DNA of 64,000 bases. Source: Rhodobacterales bacterium (GTDB lineage: Bacteria; Pseudomonadota; Alphaproteobacteria; Rhodobacterales; Rhodobacteraceae). Of the stretch, positions 1 to 8,481 are shown piece by piece. The position numbers and the translations under genes are program-made. The DNA lies in NCBI GenBank assembly GCA_025362795.1, contig JANYFE010000051.1, positions 22,717 through 86,716 of the forward strand, in the 5' to 3' direction. How positions within the stretch are numbered: position 1 is the first letter of the stretch; each line of letters opens with the position of its first letter. The notes below the pieces were generated by a model. The model did no database searches. It had not been told where the DNA came from and saw nothing but the letters and a program-made list of their open reading frames with translations.

Positions 1-674
1 GCCAAATCGGGGTTGAAGAAATACAGCTTTCCAAACGCCACAAGGTCAGCGCGGCCGCTCGCAACCGCCGCAATGGCAGAAGCCCGGTCATAGCCATTGT
101 TCGTCATGTAAACGCCCTTGAACCGGTCGCGCAGCCCCTCAAGCTCCCCTGCGGGCCAGTCACGCGGCCCGCCGGCCTGCCCCTCGACCAGATGCAGAAA
201 CGCAACGCCGGCATCATTCTGCGCATCAATCGCGGCACCGAAGGTCGCCACCGTGTCGCTGTCGATCCCCACGTTGTTCGCATTCGAAAACGGGCTCAGC
301 CGGACGCCAACCCGACCAGCGCCCAAAACGGCTGTCACCGCCGCAACGACCTCACTCAGCAACCGGGCCCGGTTCGCAATCGAGCCACCACAGCCGTCGG
401 TGCGGTTGTTCGACGTGACGCGCAGGAACTGGTCGATCTGATAGCCATTGGCCGCATGAATCTCCGCCCGGTCAAAGCCCGCAGCCTTGGTGTTGACAGC
501 GGCCTGCCGGTAATCCTCGACCAACCGCGCAATCTCTGCCGTTTTCAGCCCACATGGCACCGACGTTTCGACAAACCCCGTCCCGTCAAACGTTTGCGAC
601 TCCGCTCCAATCGCAGAAAGTGCGACTGGAGAAGCCTCGTTCAGCAGCGACAAGTGGCTCATCCGTCCGAGATG
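1..674 (-). pseudogene. Old Yellow Enzyme family NADH:flavin oxidoreductase, 5'-truncated (partial at window edge)
   Basis: The minus-strand frame is open from the window edge to about 674. It reads as the C-terminal two thirds of a NemA/OYE-type FMN oxidoreductase: it enters at the HLGRMSH segment, followed by AGFDRAEIHAANGYQIDQFL, then SNNRTDG.GGS and, near the edge, DLVAFGKLYFFNPDL. Family members are about 360 residues and should carry roughly 100 more residues before HLGRMSH. Here that part is replaced by the neighbouring secreted-protein relic. The RTDxYGGS motif has Cys in place of the Tyr that acts as proton donor in OYEs, and the following E of ENR is Ala. An ATG at 662 could start a fragment, but without the first strands of the barrel it should not fold normally. 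I infer a decaying gene; the 3' end lies outside the window. Confidence 0.72.
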
Positions 675-678
675 CCTC

Positions 679-1101
679 TTGCCCCGCAATCTTCAAACTG
701 CTTTGACCTGCGCCCTGCTTCTCACCGCCGCACCCGTTTGCGCGGCGCCGCTCAAAGCCGTCGGCATCACCCTCTCCCGGACCTCGACTGCAGCAACGGG
801 CTACTTTGTCGAGGACGGCTAGAGCGGGGCCGAGTTGATCTCGCTTGTCGGCATCTACTGCGCGGGGCGCGTCAGTGATCCTGCCCGCGTCGGCCAACCA
901 AAGCCGAAGCGCGGCAAGGTGTTGCAAAAGTTCAGCGCGACCTGTGCAGGCGGGATGACCGACCGCTTTGGCGGCAAAAAGGCAGATTTCGAAGTCGAAC
1001 TGATGTAAGACGGCGAATACGCCGACAAGCATCTGGCAAAGATCACCACGTCGGACGGCAACGGCAACATGGTCTACCTGCGCGAAGTCGTAACACCCTG
1101 A
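679..1101 (+). pseudogene. small secreted protein relic with two in-frame stop codons
   Basis: One plus-strand frame shows a Sec-type signal peptide (LQTALTCALLLTAAPVCA, cleavage expected after the Ala-x-Ala) and then about 115 residues of plausible periplasmic protein. They include two cysteines (IYCAGRV and ATCAGG) and end at TGA 1099-1101. The frame is broken by TAG at 820-822 and TAA at 1006-1008. No ATG is in frame; TTG at 679 is the only reasonable start. I do not recognise the family. It abuts the truncated OYE gene tail to tail in sequence space (head end of both near 675), so one rearrangement may have damaged both. Confidence 0.5.
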
Positions 1102-1115
1102 AGACGGCGGGCGGC

Positions 1116-2246
1116 CTATATTGGCTCGATATCCCCCCGCGCCTGCATGTCGCGAAACACCGCGGCAAACGCCGCCAGCCGCCCCGCCGCAATCGCCTCG
1201 CGCAGGGCCTGCATCAACTCCTGAAAGTAGTGCAGGTTGTGCCAGGTCATCAGCATGGATGAAATGATCTCCTGCGCCTTGAACACGTGATGCAGATAGG
1301 CGCGCGAGTAATTCCGGCAGCACGGGCACGAACAATCCTCATCCAAAGGCCGCGCGTCTTCCCGATGCCGCGCGTTCTTGATGTTCACTTGCCCCCGCCG
1401 CGTCCAGGCCTGCCCGGTCCGCCCCGACCGCGACGGTAAAACACAGTCCATCATGTCAATCCCGCGTTCGACCGCGCCGACGATATCATCCGGCTTGCCC
1501 ACCCCCATCAGATAGCGAGGCTTGTCCTGTGGCAGCAACCCCGGCGCAAAATCCAGCACCGAAAACATCGCCTCCTGCCCCTCGCCCACCGCCAGCCCGC
1601 CCACCGCATAGCCGTCAAACCCGATCCCGCACAGCGCCGCTGCGCTTTCCTCCCGCAACGCCCGTGTCACGCCGCCCTGCATGATGCCGAATAACGCGTG
1701 GCCCGGCCGGTCGCCAAACGCATCACGACTGCGCTGCGCCCAGCGCATCGACAGCTGCATCGACCTTGCCACTTCCGCATCCGTGGCAGGCAGCGCCGGG
1801 CATTCGTCAAAGGCCATCACGATGTCGGACCCCAGCAGCTTCTGGATTTCCATGGACCGTTCGGGCGACAGCATGTGTTTGGACCCGTCGATATGGGATG
1901 AAAACCGTACGCCTTCCTCGGTCAGCTTCCGCAACGCCGCCAGCGACATTACCTGAAACCCACCCGAATCCGTGAGGATTGGCCGCTTCCAGTTCATGAA
2001 CCGGTGCAGCCCTCCCAATGCCGCAATCCGCTCGGCAGTTGGCCGCAACATCAAATGATAGGTGTTGCCCAGCAAAATATCCGCCCCTGTCGCCCGCACG
2101 GACTCGGGCAACATCGCCTTGACAGTTGCCGCCGTCCCCACCGGCATGAACGCCGGTGTCCGTATCTCGCCTCGCGTGGTGTGAATAATCCCGGTCCGTG
2201 CAGCCCCGTCTGTGCCCTGCAAAGTAAAGCCAAAGCCCGCCATCAT
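1116..2246 (-). CDS. tgt: queuine/preQ1 tRNA-guanine transglycosylase
   Basis: Tgt swaps guanine-34 of GU(N)-anticodon tRNAs (Asp, Asn, His, Tyr) for preQ1 in queuosine synthesis. The 376-residue protein has the usual bacterial length. The nucleophile Asp is in [11 protein letters not shown] (Asp93). The substrate loop follows further on, and the zinc site [16 protein letters not shown] (C-x-C-x2-C plus His) is near the C-terminus. The start is one of two adjacent ATGs (2246 or 2243). No other queuosine gene is adjacent; the gene stands alone behind a 660-bp stretch of relic DNA. Confidence 0.96.
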   Translation of the reverse strand: MMAGFGFTLQGTDGAARTGIIHTTRGEIRTPAFMPVGTAATVKAMLPESVRATGADILLGNTYHLMLRPTAERIAALGGLHRFMNWKRPILTDSGGFQVMSLAALRKLTEEGVRFSSHIDGSKHMLSPERSMEIQKLLGSDIVMAFDECPALPATDAEVARSMQLSMRWAQRSRDAFGDRPGHALFGIMQGGVTRALREESAAALCGIGFDGYAVGGLAVGEGQEAMFSVLDFAPGLLPQDKPRYLMGVGKPDDIVGAVERGIDMMDCVLPSRSGRTGQAWTRRGQVNIKNARHREDARPLDEDCSCPCCRNYSRAYLHHVFKAQEIISSMLMTWHNLHYFQELMQALREAIAAGRLAAFAAVFRDMQARGDIEPI

Positions 2247-2907
2247 CGCCTCCCGGTTAAGGTTGCCCTTCTGGGCGAATAGGGGCTAAAAGCCAAGAGG
2301 CAGACGGTGTAGCCCCCCTGAGCGACGCGCCTATCCCCCACCGCAAATCCGTCGGCCGCATCTGCAAGCCGGGTTTACCGAAAATTTTCTGACACCGTCA
2401 CACTTGCGCATGCGCATCGACCTGTGGTCCGCAGCCCTTGGCCATCCGGCGACTGCCGAAACTGAACTGGTACTTTACCAACGCTACCGCAGCGACATCG
2501 AATGTCCCCCGGAGCGCCCCCGCAACACCGGAAAACGCGGCCTGTATCCCGCAAGTGTCCGACCTGATCATGGCGACACTCGACGGCTTGTGGCTCGACT
2601 GGATGCGTCGTCGCCACCCGACTGCCGTACAAAACGGGCTTGCCGCCTGCATCGACTATGCGAAGTTGAAACTTACCTTACCGCACGCTTGGCCGCTTGC
2701 CCGGTTGCCTCGCAGTCTACACAGCTAATCCGCCACCAGGGCTTCCTGGATCACCTCAACTGGATCGTCGGTGCGGTTCAGCTAGTTGGGCGCCGAGATC
2801 GCGAAAACCCGGCACCGGTTGCCTTAAATGCTGGCACTCTGGCTTCGCGCACGCAGGCACTTCGCCCACATTGCACGACTGACGGCTCTTCCCCGCCCCA
2901 AGAATCC
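2247..2907. other. intergenic stretch holding a regulator relic
   Basis: 660 bp between tgt and the arsR-like gene. Apart from the TetR-like relic listed separately (2404-2728) I see a perfect GAAAATTTTC palindrome at 2380-2389. On the minus strand around 2740-2830 there is a short stop-interrupted peptide (ISAPN, stop, LNRTDDPVEVIQEALVAD) that looks like the tail of a lost gene I cannot name. No intact gene is supported. Confidence 0.5.
2404..2728 (+). pseudogene. TetR/BetI-like regulator C-terminal relic
   Basis: One plus frame from 2404 begins with IDLWSAALGHPA, which resembles the start of the BetI C-terminal ligand domain (FWASSMHQP in E. coli BetI). A second frame from 2438 carries VSDLIMATLDGLWLDW, a good match to the BetI hallmark AALIDGLWL, and continues to about 2690. 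No DNA-binding N-terminus precedes it and the two halves are in different frames, so this is a frameshifted fragment. The likeness is judged by eye against one remembered sequence and is not strong over the first half. Confidence 0.4.
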
Positions 2908-2914
2908 ATGTTAC

Positions 2915-2930
2915 TTAGTCATATGGCTAA
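2915..2930. promoter_or_regulatory. near-palindromic operator candidate over the arsR-like start codon
   Basis: TTAGTCATATGGCTAA is a 16-bp inverted repeat with one mismatched pair, centred on the ATG at 2923. A palindrome of this form at the head of an ArsR-SRPBCC pair would let the repressor block its own expression. This is an inference from position and symmetry. Confidence 0.45.
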
Positions 2931-3267
2931 ACATGATCCAAACCTCTCGCTCATATTCCAGGCGCTTTCGGACCCGACCCGCCGCGCTATGCTGGCCCGC
3001 CTAGGCCGTGATGCCATCCCGGTTTCGGAACTCGCGCGCCCCACCGGTCTTGCCCTGCCTACCGTCATGCGCCACCTGGCCGTGCTGGAACATGCTGCGC
3101 TGATCTTCACCCGCAAAACCGGTCGCACCCGGCTGTGTTTTGCCCGCCCCGAAACCCTTACCGCCACCGCCCTTTGGCTGGCCGAACAGCGTGCCGTCTG
3201 GGAACAGCGCACCGACCGGCTGGAAGACTTGCTCACAACTTTCAAGGACGACAATGATGAAATTTGA
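2923..3267 (+). CDS. ArsR-family winged-helix transcriptional regulator
   Basis: About 114 residues. The start of the fold is clear: LIFQALSDPTRRAMLARL, then the recognition region ELARPTGLALPTVMRHLAVLE. No Cys metal-binding box (ELCVCDL) is present, which is the usual state for ArsR proteins paired with START/AHSA1 genes. I start at ATG 2923 because the family begins just before this helix; ATG 2908 would add five residues. The stop overlaps the next gene by 14 nt, so the two are co-translated. It probably autoregulates through the palindrome over its start. The open frame running upstream to 2404 is relic DNA, not part of this protein. Confidence 0.85.
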   Translation: MAKHDPNLSLIFQALSDPTRRAMLARLGRDAIPVSELARPTGLALPTVMRHLAVLEHAALIFTRKTGRTRLCFARPETLTATALWLAEQRAVWEQRTDRLEDLLTTFKDDNDEI

Positions 3268-3727
3268 CCCAACCCTCGACCTTGAACTGACCCGCCTTTT
3301 CGCAGCCCCGCCCGCCAAGGTCTGGCGCTGCTGGACCGACCCCGTGCTGTTCTGCCATTGGTGGACGCCAAAGCCCGTCATTACCAAGGACGTGGTAATG
3401 GAGTTTCGCGGCGGCGGCCGCTTCGCCTCAACTTTCGTGCTGCCCGATGGCACCGAAATGGTCAACGACGGGGCGTTTCTCGAGGTCATTCCGGGCGAAA
3501 AAGTTGCCTTCACAGACTTGTTCATGGCCGACTGGAAACCCAACCCCCAACCCAGCCTCGGCTTCGCCGGGATCATCACGATGTTTCCCGAAGGCAGCGG
3601 CACCCGTTACACGGCGCGTGCCCGCCATCGCTCCACCGCAGAGCGTAACACACACGCCGACATGGGCTTCCACGAGGGCTGGGGCACTTGCGCCGACCAG
3701 CTGGGCGAACTGGCCCAAACCCTGTGA
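3254..3727 (+). CDS. SRPBCC (START/AHSA1-like) domain protein 1
   Basis: A 157-residue single-domain protein of the AHSA1/activator-of-Hsp90-like branch of the SRPBCC fold: LTRLFAAPPAKVWRCWTDP and FCHWWTPK at the N-terminus, GGGRF in the middle, and the C-terminal helix starting at GFHEGWGTC. Such proteins bind hydrophobic ligands in a deep cavity. The ligand here is unknown. ATG 3254 or 3257 overlaps the end of the ArsR gene, and the stop overlaps the GTG of the next gene, giving a three-gene translationally coupled operon. Confidence 0.85.
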   Translation: MMKFDPTLDLELTRLFAAPPAKVWRCWTDPVLFCHWWTPKPVITKDVVMEFRGGGRFASTFVLPDGTEMVNDGAFLEVIPGEKVAFTDLFMADWKPNPQPSLGFAGIITMFPEGSGTRYTARARHRSTAERNTHADMGFHEGWGTCADQLGELAQTL

Positions 3728-4170
3728 CCCAAGACCTCCAGCTGACCCTGACCCGCCTGATCCCGGCCCCGCCTGACAAAGTCTGGCGCGCCTTCACGGA
3801 CCCGATCCTCCTGCCCCGCTGGTTCGGCCCAGACGGCTTCTCCTGCAAAACTAAAGAAATCAACCTGACCGAAGGTGGCCAGTGGCGCTTTGACATGATC
3901 GCCCACGATGGCACGATTTTCGTCAACCGCCACCGCTACACCCGCCAAACTCCCACCAGCCAGATCGAATTCCTGATGGATGCCGACGATGACACCTCCG
4001 CACCAATGCATGTCGAGGTCACGATGGCTCCCGAAGGCACCGGCACCCGCCTGACCCAGACCATCACATTCCCAAACGCCGATGCCAAAACTGCGGCGCT
4101 CTCGTTCGGCGCCGTTGCGCTTGGGCAACAGACGCTTGGCAAACTCGCCACTCTTGTGGCCACACTTTAA
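3724..4170 (+). CDS. SRPBCC (START/AHSA1-like) domain protein 2
   Basis: 148 residues from GTG 3724, which shares four bases (GTGA) with the preceding stop. It is a paralogue of the upstream gene: LTLTRLIPAPPDKVWRAFTD and LPRWFGPDG repeat the same N-terminal pattern. Two tandem SRPBCC proteins under one ArsR regulator suggest two related ligands or a heterodimer, but the sequence does not say which. An upstream in-frame ATG at 3688 would bury 36 nt inside the previous gene and lacks family support. Confidence 0.84.
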   Translation: MTQDLQLTLTRLIPAPPDKVWRAFTDPILLPRWFGPDGFSCKTKEINLTEGGQWRFDMIAHDGTIFVNRHRYTRQTPTSQIEFLMDADDDTSAPMHVEVTMAPEGTGTRLTQTITFPNADAKTAALSFGAVALGQQTLGKLATLVATL

Positions 4171-4481
4171 ACCGCGCTTCTCCAAATATTTTCAGGCCCG
4201 ACCAATCCGCAAGCATCCGCCGGACGGCGCGACATTGACCGACCTGGGAAGAGTGGCGGATCGGAATCCACTGGTCGGCAAACTAATATTTTCCACCTGC
4301 CCCCCGTCAATTTTTCGCAGAAAAATTGCGCCTCAAAGCCACCCGAACCTTCAGCATACCTGGCCCGGATGCCCGACTTTTCACAGAAAATTTGCCCTTT
4401 TCCGGCAAACACCGCACTCCCCGCGCCCTTCCCTTCCCCGCCCATCCCGCTACCTTCCCGCCAACATCAGGGAGCCTCACC
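4171..4481. other. pepN upstream region with two TTTTC-N3-GAAAA elements
   Basis: 311 bp without a gene, clearly richer in A/T than its surroundings. It holds a perfect 9-bp inverted repeat CAATTTTTC-GCA-GAAAAATTG at 4308-4328 and a second shorter copy, TTTTC-ACA-GAAAA, at 4378-4390, 66 bp centre to centre. The pepN ribosome-binding site (AGGGAGCC) precedes the ATG at 4482. The promoter presumably lies here, but I cannot place it. Confidence 0.5.
4308..4328. repeat. perfect 9-bp inverted repeat, operator or hairpin candidate
   Basis: CAATTTTTC (4308-4316), spacer GCA, GAAAAATTG (4320-4328). The core TTTTC-N3-GAAAA recurs at 4378-4390 with spacer ACA. Two copies in one upstream region fit a transcription-factor site better than a terminator, since no T-tract follows. 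Confidence 0.5.
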
Positions 4482-7049
4482 ATGACCGCGCCGCAAACCA
4501 TCCACCTCGCCGACTACCAGCCCTTCACCCACATCATAACCCAGGTTGACCTGACCTTCCGCCTTGCGCCCCACGCCACCCGCGTCACGGCCAAACTCTC
4601 GCTCGCCCCCAACCCGCAACGCCCCGGCCCGCAAAACCTGCGCCTTGATGGCGAGGGGCTCAAACTCATTTCCTGCGCGATCAACGGCCACCCTGTCCAG
4701 GCCACCCAGGACGACACTTCCCTGACGATCCTCGCAGCCAGCCTACCCAACCAACCTTTCACGCTGGAAACCGAGGTCGAAATCGACCCCGCCAGCAACA
4801 CCGCGCTGGAAGGGCTCTACATGACGAACGGCCTCTACTGCACCCAATGCGAGGCTGAAGGTTTCCGCCACATCACCTTCTACCCCGACCGCCCCGACGT
4901 GATGGCCCCGTTCCACGTCCGCATCCTCTCCGACCTCCCCATCCTGCTGTCGAACGGCAACCCCGGCACCCAAGGCCCCGGTTTCGCCGAATGGACCGAC
5001 CCCTGGCCCAAACCCGCCTACCTGTTTGCTCTTGTCGCGGGCAACCTCGTCCCCCACTCCGCCAAATTCACCACCGCCTCCGGCAAACCCGTTGACCTGA
5101 ACATCTACGTGCGCCCTGGCGACGAGGATCGCTGCGCCTATGCGATGGACAGTCTGATCCGCTCCATGCAGTGGGACGAGCAGGTCTATGGCCGCGAATA
5201 CGACCTTGATATCTTCAACATCGTTGCCGTCGACGATTTCAACATGGGGGCTATGGAGAACAAGGGGCTGAACATCTTCAACTCCAAACTGGTCCTCGCC
5301 AGTCCCGAAACCGCCACGGATGATGACTACAACCGCATCGAAGGTGTCATCGCGCACGAGTACTTTCACAACTGGACCGGCAACCGCATCACCTGCCGCG
5401 ACTGGTTTCAACTCTGCCTCAAGGAAGGTCTGACCGTCTTTCGTGACCAGCAATTCACCGGTGACATGCGCTCGCGCGAAGTGAAGCGCATCGAAGACGT
5501 CCTGACCTTGCGCGCCCGCCAGTTCCGCGAGGATCAAGGCCCACTCGCCCATCCCGTCCGCCCGGAAAGCTTCATCGAGATCAATAATTACTACACCGCA
5601 ACCGTCTACGAAAAGGGCGCGGAAGTCATCGGCATGCTGAAAACCATGATCGGCGACGCCGATTATGCCCGCGCGCTGGACCTGTATTTCGCCCGCCACG
5701 ACGGCCACGCCGCCACGATCGAGGATTGGCTCAAGGTGTTTGAAGACACCACCGGTCGTGACCTGACCCAGTTCAAACGCTGGTATTCACAGGCAGGCAC
5801 GCCGCAGATTACCGTCTCCGACCACTGGGAACCCGCCTTTCAAGGCGGCACCTACAGCCTGACCTTTACCCAGACCAACCCACCCACGCCGGGCCAGCCC
5901 ACCAAAGACCCCAAAGTTATCCCCATCGCCGTTGGCCTGCTCAACCCCAACGGCGCCGAGGTTGTCCCCACCACCGTTCTCGAACTCACCGACGCAACCC
6001 AATTCTTCGCCTTCAACAACCTCGCCACCAAGCCGATCCCTTCGATGCTGCGCGGCTTCTCTGCCCCCGTCACCCTGCAGCGCGAGGTTCCTGCGTCCGA
6101 ACGCGCGTTCCTGCTCGCCCACGACACCGACAGCTTCAACCGGTGGGAGGCGGGCCGTTCGCTGGCCAAAGACACTCTGGCGAAGTTAATCCTATCAGGC
6201 GCCGCCCCGTCACCGGACCTGATCCAGGGCCTTGCCGCAGTGGTCCTTGACAGCAAACTGGATCCCGCCTTCCGCGCCCTGACGCTGCGCCTCCCCGGGG
6301 ACGACGACATGGCAGCCACGCTCGCATCCCAAAGTCACACCCCCGACCCCGACGCCATCTTTGCCGCCAGGCGGGTCCTTGGCCTCGGCTTGGCCCAGCA
6401 CTTGGCTCCCCACCTGCCCGCGCTGGAATCCGCCAACCGCAGCACCGGAGGGTTCTCGCCCGACGCAAAAGCCGCTGGCAAACGCGCCCTACGCCTCGCT
6501 GCCCTGTCCCTCATGGCCCGCCTTGATACGACGCCGGTGGCCGATGCCTGCAAAATCGCCAACAACATGACTGAACACCTCGGTACCCTCGCCGCCCTCC
6601 TCGACAACGGCGCGGGCCAACCGGAACTTGCCGCCTTCGAACACCGCTTCCAGAACGAACGCCTCGTTATGGACAAATGGTTTGCCCTGCAAATCCTGAC
6701 CGCAGCCCCTGACCAAACCGCCGCCGTCACCGACAAACTCACCCAGCACAAACTTTTCGACTGGAAAAACCCCAACCGCTTCCGCTCCGTCATAGGCGCC
6801 CTTTCCGGCAACCACGCCGGTTTCCACCACGCCTCCGGTGCCGGGTACAAACTCCTCGCCGACTGGCTGATCAAACTGGACCCGGTCAACGCGCAAACCG
6901 CCGCCCGCATGTCCACCGCCTTCGAGACGTGGCGCCGATACGACGCTGGACGCCAGACCAAGTCCAAGGCCGAACTGCGGCGCATCCAAGCCACCCCAAA
7001 CCTCAGCCGCGATCTGGCCGAGATGGTGGGGCGGATGCTGGGTGCATAA
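4482..7049 (+). CDS. pepN: aminopeptidase N (M1 family)
   Basis: A cytosolic zinc metallopeptidase that removes N-terminal residues, mainly Ala, Lys and Leu. The 855-residue length fits the PepN/alanyl aminopeptidase type. GAMEN exopeptidase motif at about residues 256-260, zinc site HEYFHNWTGN at about 292-301 and the second zinc ligand Glu in KEGLTVFRDQQF near 315. The C-terminal half is the helical DUF3458-type domain. I start at ATG 4482 (MTAPQTIHLADY), behind AGGGAGCC. The frame stays open upstream to 4326, but that extension is low-complexity and covers the inverted repeats. Confidence 0.95.
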   Translation: MTAPQTIHLADYQPFTHIITQVDLTFRLAPHATRVTAKLSLAPNPQRPGPQNLRLDGEGLKLISCAINGHPVQATQDDTSLTILAASLPNQPFTLETEVEIDPASNTALEGLYMTNGLYCTQCEAEGFRHITFYPDRPDVMAPFHVRILSDLPILLSNGNPGTQGPGFAEWTDPWPKPAYLFALVAGNLVPHSAKFTTASGKPVDLNIYVRPGDEDRCAYAMDSLIRSMQWDEQVYGREYDLDIFNIVAVDDFNMGAMENKGLNIFNSKLVLASPETATDDDYNRIEGVIAHEYFHNWTGNRITCRDWFQLCLKEGLTVFRDQQFTGDMRSREVKRIEDVLTLRARQFREDQGPLAHPVRPESFIEINNYYTATVYEKGAEVIGMLKTMIGDADYARALDLYFARHDGHAATIEDWLKVFEDTTGRDLTQFKRWYSQAGTPQITVSDHWEPAFQGGTYSLTFTQTNPPTPGQPTKDPKVIPIAVGLLNPNGAEVVPTTVLELTDATQFFAFNNLATKPIPSMLRGFSAPVTLQREVPASERAFLLAHDTDSFNRWEAGRSLAKDTLAKLILSGAAPSPDLIQGLAAVVLDSKLDPAFRALTLRLPGDDDMAATLASQSHTPDPDAIFAARRVLGLGLAQHLAPHLPALESANRSTGGFSPDAKAAGKRALRLAALSLMARLDTTPVADACKIANNMTEHLGTLAALLDNGAGQPELAAFEHRFQNERLVMDKWFALQILTAAPDQTAAVTDKLTQHKLFDWKNPNRFRSVIGALSGNHAGFHHASGAGYKLLADWLIKLDPVNAQTAARMSTAFETWRRYDAGRQTKSKAELRRIQATPNLSRDLAEMVGRMLGA

Positions 7050-7159
7050 GGCGACATCCGGCGGCCCCTTGTGCGGGTCGCCTCCGCCACGCAACAGACT
7101 GTTGCCACAAGCCAGGTTGACCAAATCACCATAGCACCGCTAAAGTTGCATAAATTTTA

Positions 7160-7657
7160 GTGAGGTTCATTGTGTCTGTTTTAGTAGGTTTGCTGGTCAT
7201 AGGTGCCGGCGTGTATTTCTGGCTATTGCGCACCCGCCACGCGGCATTGATGGCGGGCGATCCGGCTGACATGGCGCAAGATGTCCAGGCGGCCGCCCGC
7301 AACTTCGGCTTTGTCAGGCACGCTAACAGCCACCCGGTCGATTGCCTGAACGACCCGAATGTCGCCACTGCCGGCCTTGGCATCGGTTTTCTCGAATTGG
7401 GCGGCCGGACTCGCACCGAACAATTAGATGGCCTGACCCGCAGCCTGCAAGTCAACCTCGCGCAAAGTCACAATCAAGCGAAAGAGGCGCTGATTCTGGG
7501 CCGCTGGCTGATCGGCGAATGCGGCGGCCCGAAGCCCGGCATCGACCGCCTCTCCCGGCGCTTGTGGAAACTGAACGCAATAGCCGGGTTCCAACCCTTA
7601 ATGGCAGTCCTGAAAGACACCGCCGTCTTGGGCGACAGTGCCATTACCCCCCCTTAG
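7160..7657 (+). CDS. membrane-anchored protein of unknown function
   Basis: 165 residues from a GTG start, or 161 from a second GTG at 7172. Residues 3-24 are one strongly hydrophobic segment (FIVSVLVGLLVIGAGVYFWLL), suggesting a single N-terminal membrane anchor with the rest in the periplasm. Two Cys (VDCLNDP, GECGGP) could pair. No domain is recognised. The first codons are visibly less GC-rich than the rest. It converges on the lytic transglycosylase gene. Confidence 0.6.
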   Translation: MRFIVSVLVGLLVIGAGVYFWLLRTRHAALMAGDPADMAQDVQAAARNFGFVRHANSHPVDCLNDPNVATAGLGIGFLELGGRTRTEQLDGLTRSLQVNLAQSHNQAKEALILGRWLIGECGGPKPGIDRLSRRLWKLNAIAGFQPLMAVLKDTAVLGDSAITPP

Positions 7658-7679
7658 AAAGAGGCGCTTGATGGCATCG

Positions 7680-7694
7680 CGCGGGTTTTCCGCG
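7680..7694. terminator. short hairpin between convergent genes
   Basis: CGCGG-GTTTT-CCGCG, a 5-bp GC stem with a 5-nt loop, lies in the 49-bp gap between two convergent genes. There is no clear T-tract, so this is a weak candidate. Confidence 0.25.
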
Positions 7695-7706
7695 TCACCT
7701 GAAGGG

Positions 7707-8306
7707 TCAAACCCGGCAATAATTCTGTGCGCTGGTCCAGGCCGCAATCTCGCTCCGCTTGGACCCGCTGCTGAACGGCCCCCAGTCGCGCGCGATGCCG
7801 CCGCCTTTGGCCGCCACCACACCATCCGCCGCCACATGCGGGGCCATGATCCGCACCGCGCATTGCAGATTGGCCGCACCGTCCTTCAACGCCGCGCTCG
7901 ACCTTGCATCACAGCCCGCACTCCGCGCCGTCGATGGCATGATCTGCATCAGCCCGACATAACGCCCGCCACCGCCCGAAGCTTTGGGATTATAGCTGCT
8001 TTCGTGCTTGGCGGTTGCCGACATTAAACCCACCCAAAACGCCCGCCGGTCCTGCAACGTTGCCTTGACATAGTCCGGGCAAAACACCCCGATATCGCTT
8101 GGCACCCGCGACGCCAGTTCGCCATCATGCCGCGCCACCTCCGCCATCGCCTTGGTGGTCCACCCTGCCGCTTCAGGTCGCGCATCCCAACGCATCGCCG
8201 GCACGCCGCCTGGAAAGAACGCAGCTAGGTCGGGCAGTTGCACCTGGTCACAGCCCGCAAGCAGGCCCGAGCTCAGCGCCATGGCAACAATTGTCTTGAT
8301 CGTCAT
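7707..8306 (-). CDS. lytic transglycosylase (SLT domain) lipoprotein
   Basis: 199 residues. The N-terminus [14 protein letters not shown] is a lipoprotein signal with a LAGC lipobox, so the mature protein should be lipid-anchored on the periplasmic side. The SLT/goose-lysozyme-like fold shows in [15 protein letters not shown] (catalytic Glu), [12 protein letters not shown] and the C-terminal [10 protein letters not shown]. The family cleaves the beta-1,4 MurNAc-GlcNAc bond and leaves 1,6-anhydroMurNAc. I start at ATG 8306 (MTIKTIVAM), which gives the correct signal; the frame is open further upstream. It is divergent from gatB across 175 bp. Confidence 0.85.
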   Translation of the reverse strand: MTIKTIVAMALSSGLLAGCDQVQLPDLAAFFPGGVPAMRWDARPEAAGWTTKAMAEVARHDGELASRVPSDIGVFCPDYVKATLQDRRAFWVGLMSATAKHESSYNPKASGGGGRYVGLMQIMPSTARSAGCDARSSAALKDGAANLQCAVRIMAPHVAADGVVAAKGGGIARDWGPFSSGSKRSEIAAWTSAQNYCRV

Positions 8307-8481
8307 GCAATCCGTGTGGTCAGCATCGCGTCTGGCGCGACGAGGCCTGATGGCGTCAACTGCCGCTCCCAGCAAGCATACCACCCCAGGCACCGCCGGT
8401 ATCGGCAATTTTCCGCCTTCCGTACCCTTGCCCCGCCGCCCGCCGAACCCTAGAAAGACTGCACAAGTACCGGAGACGACT

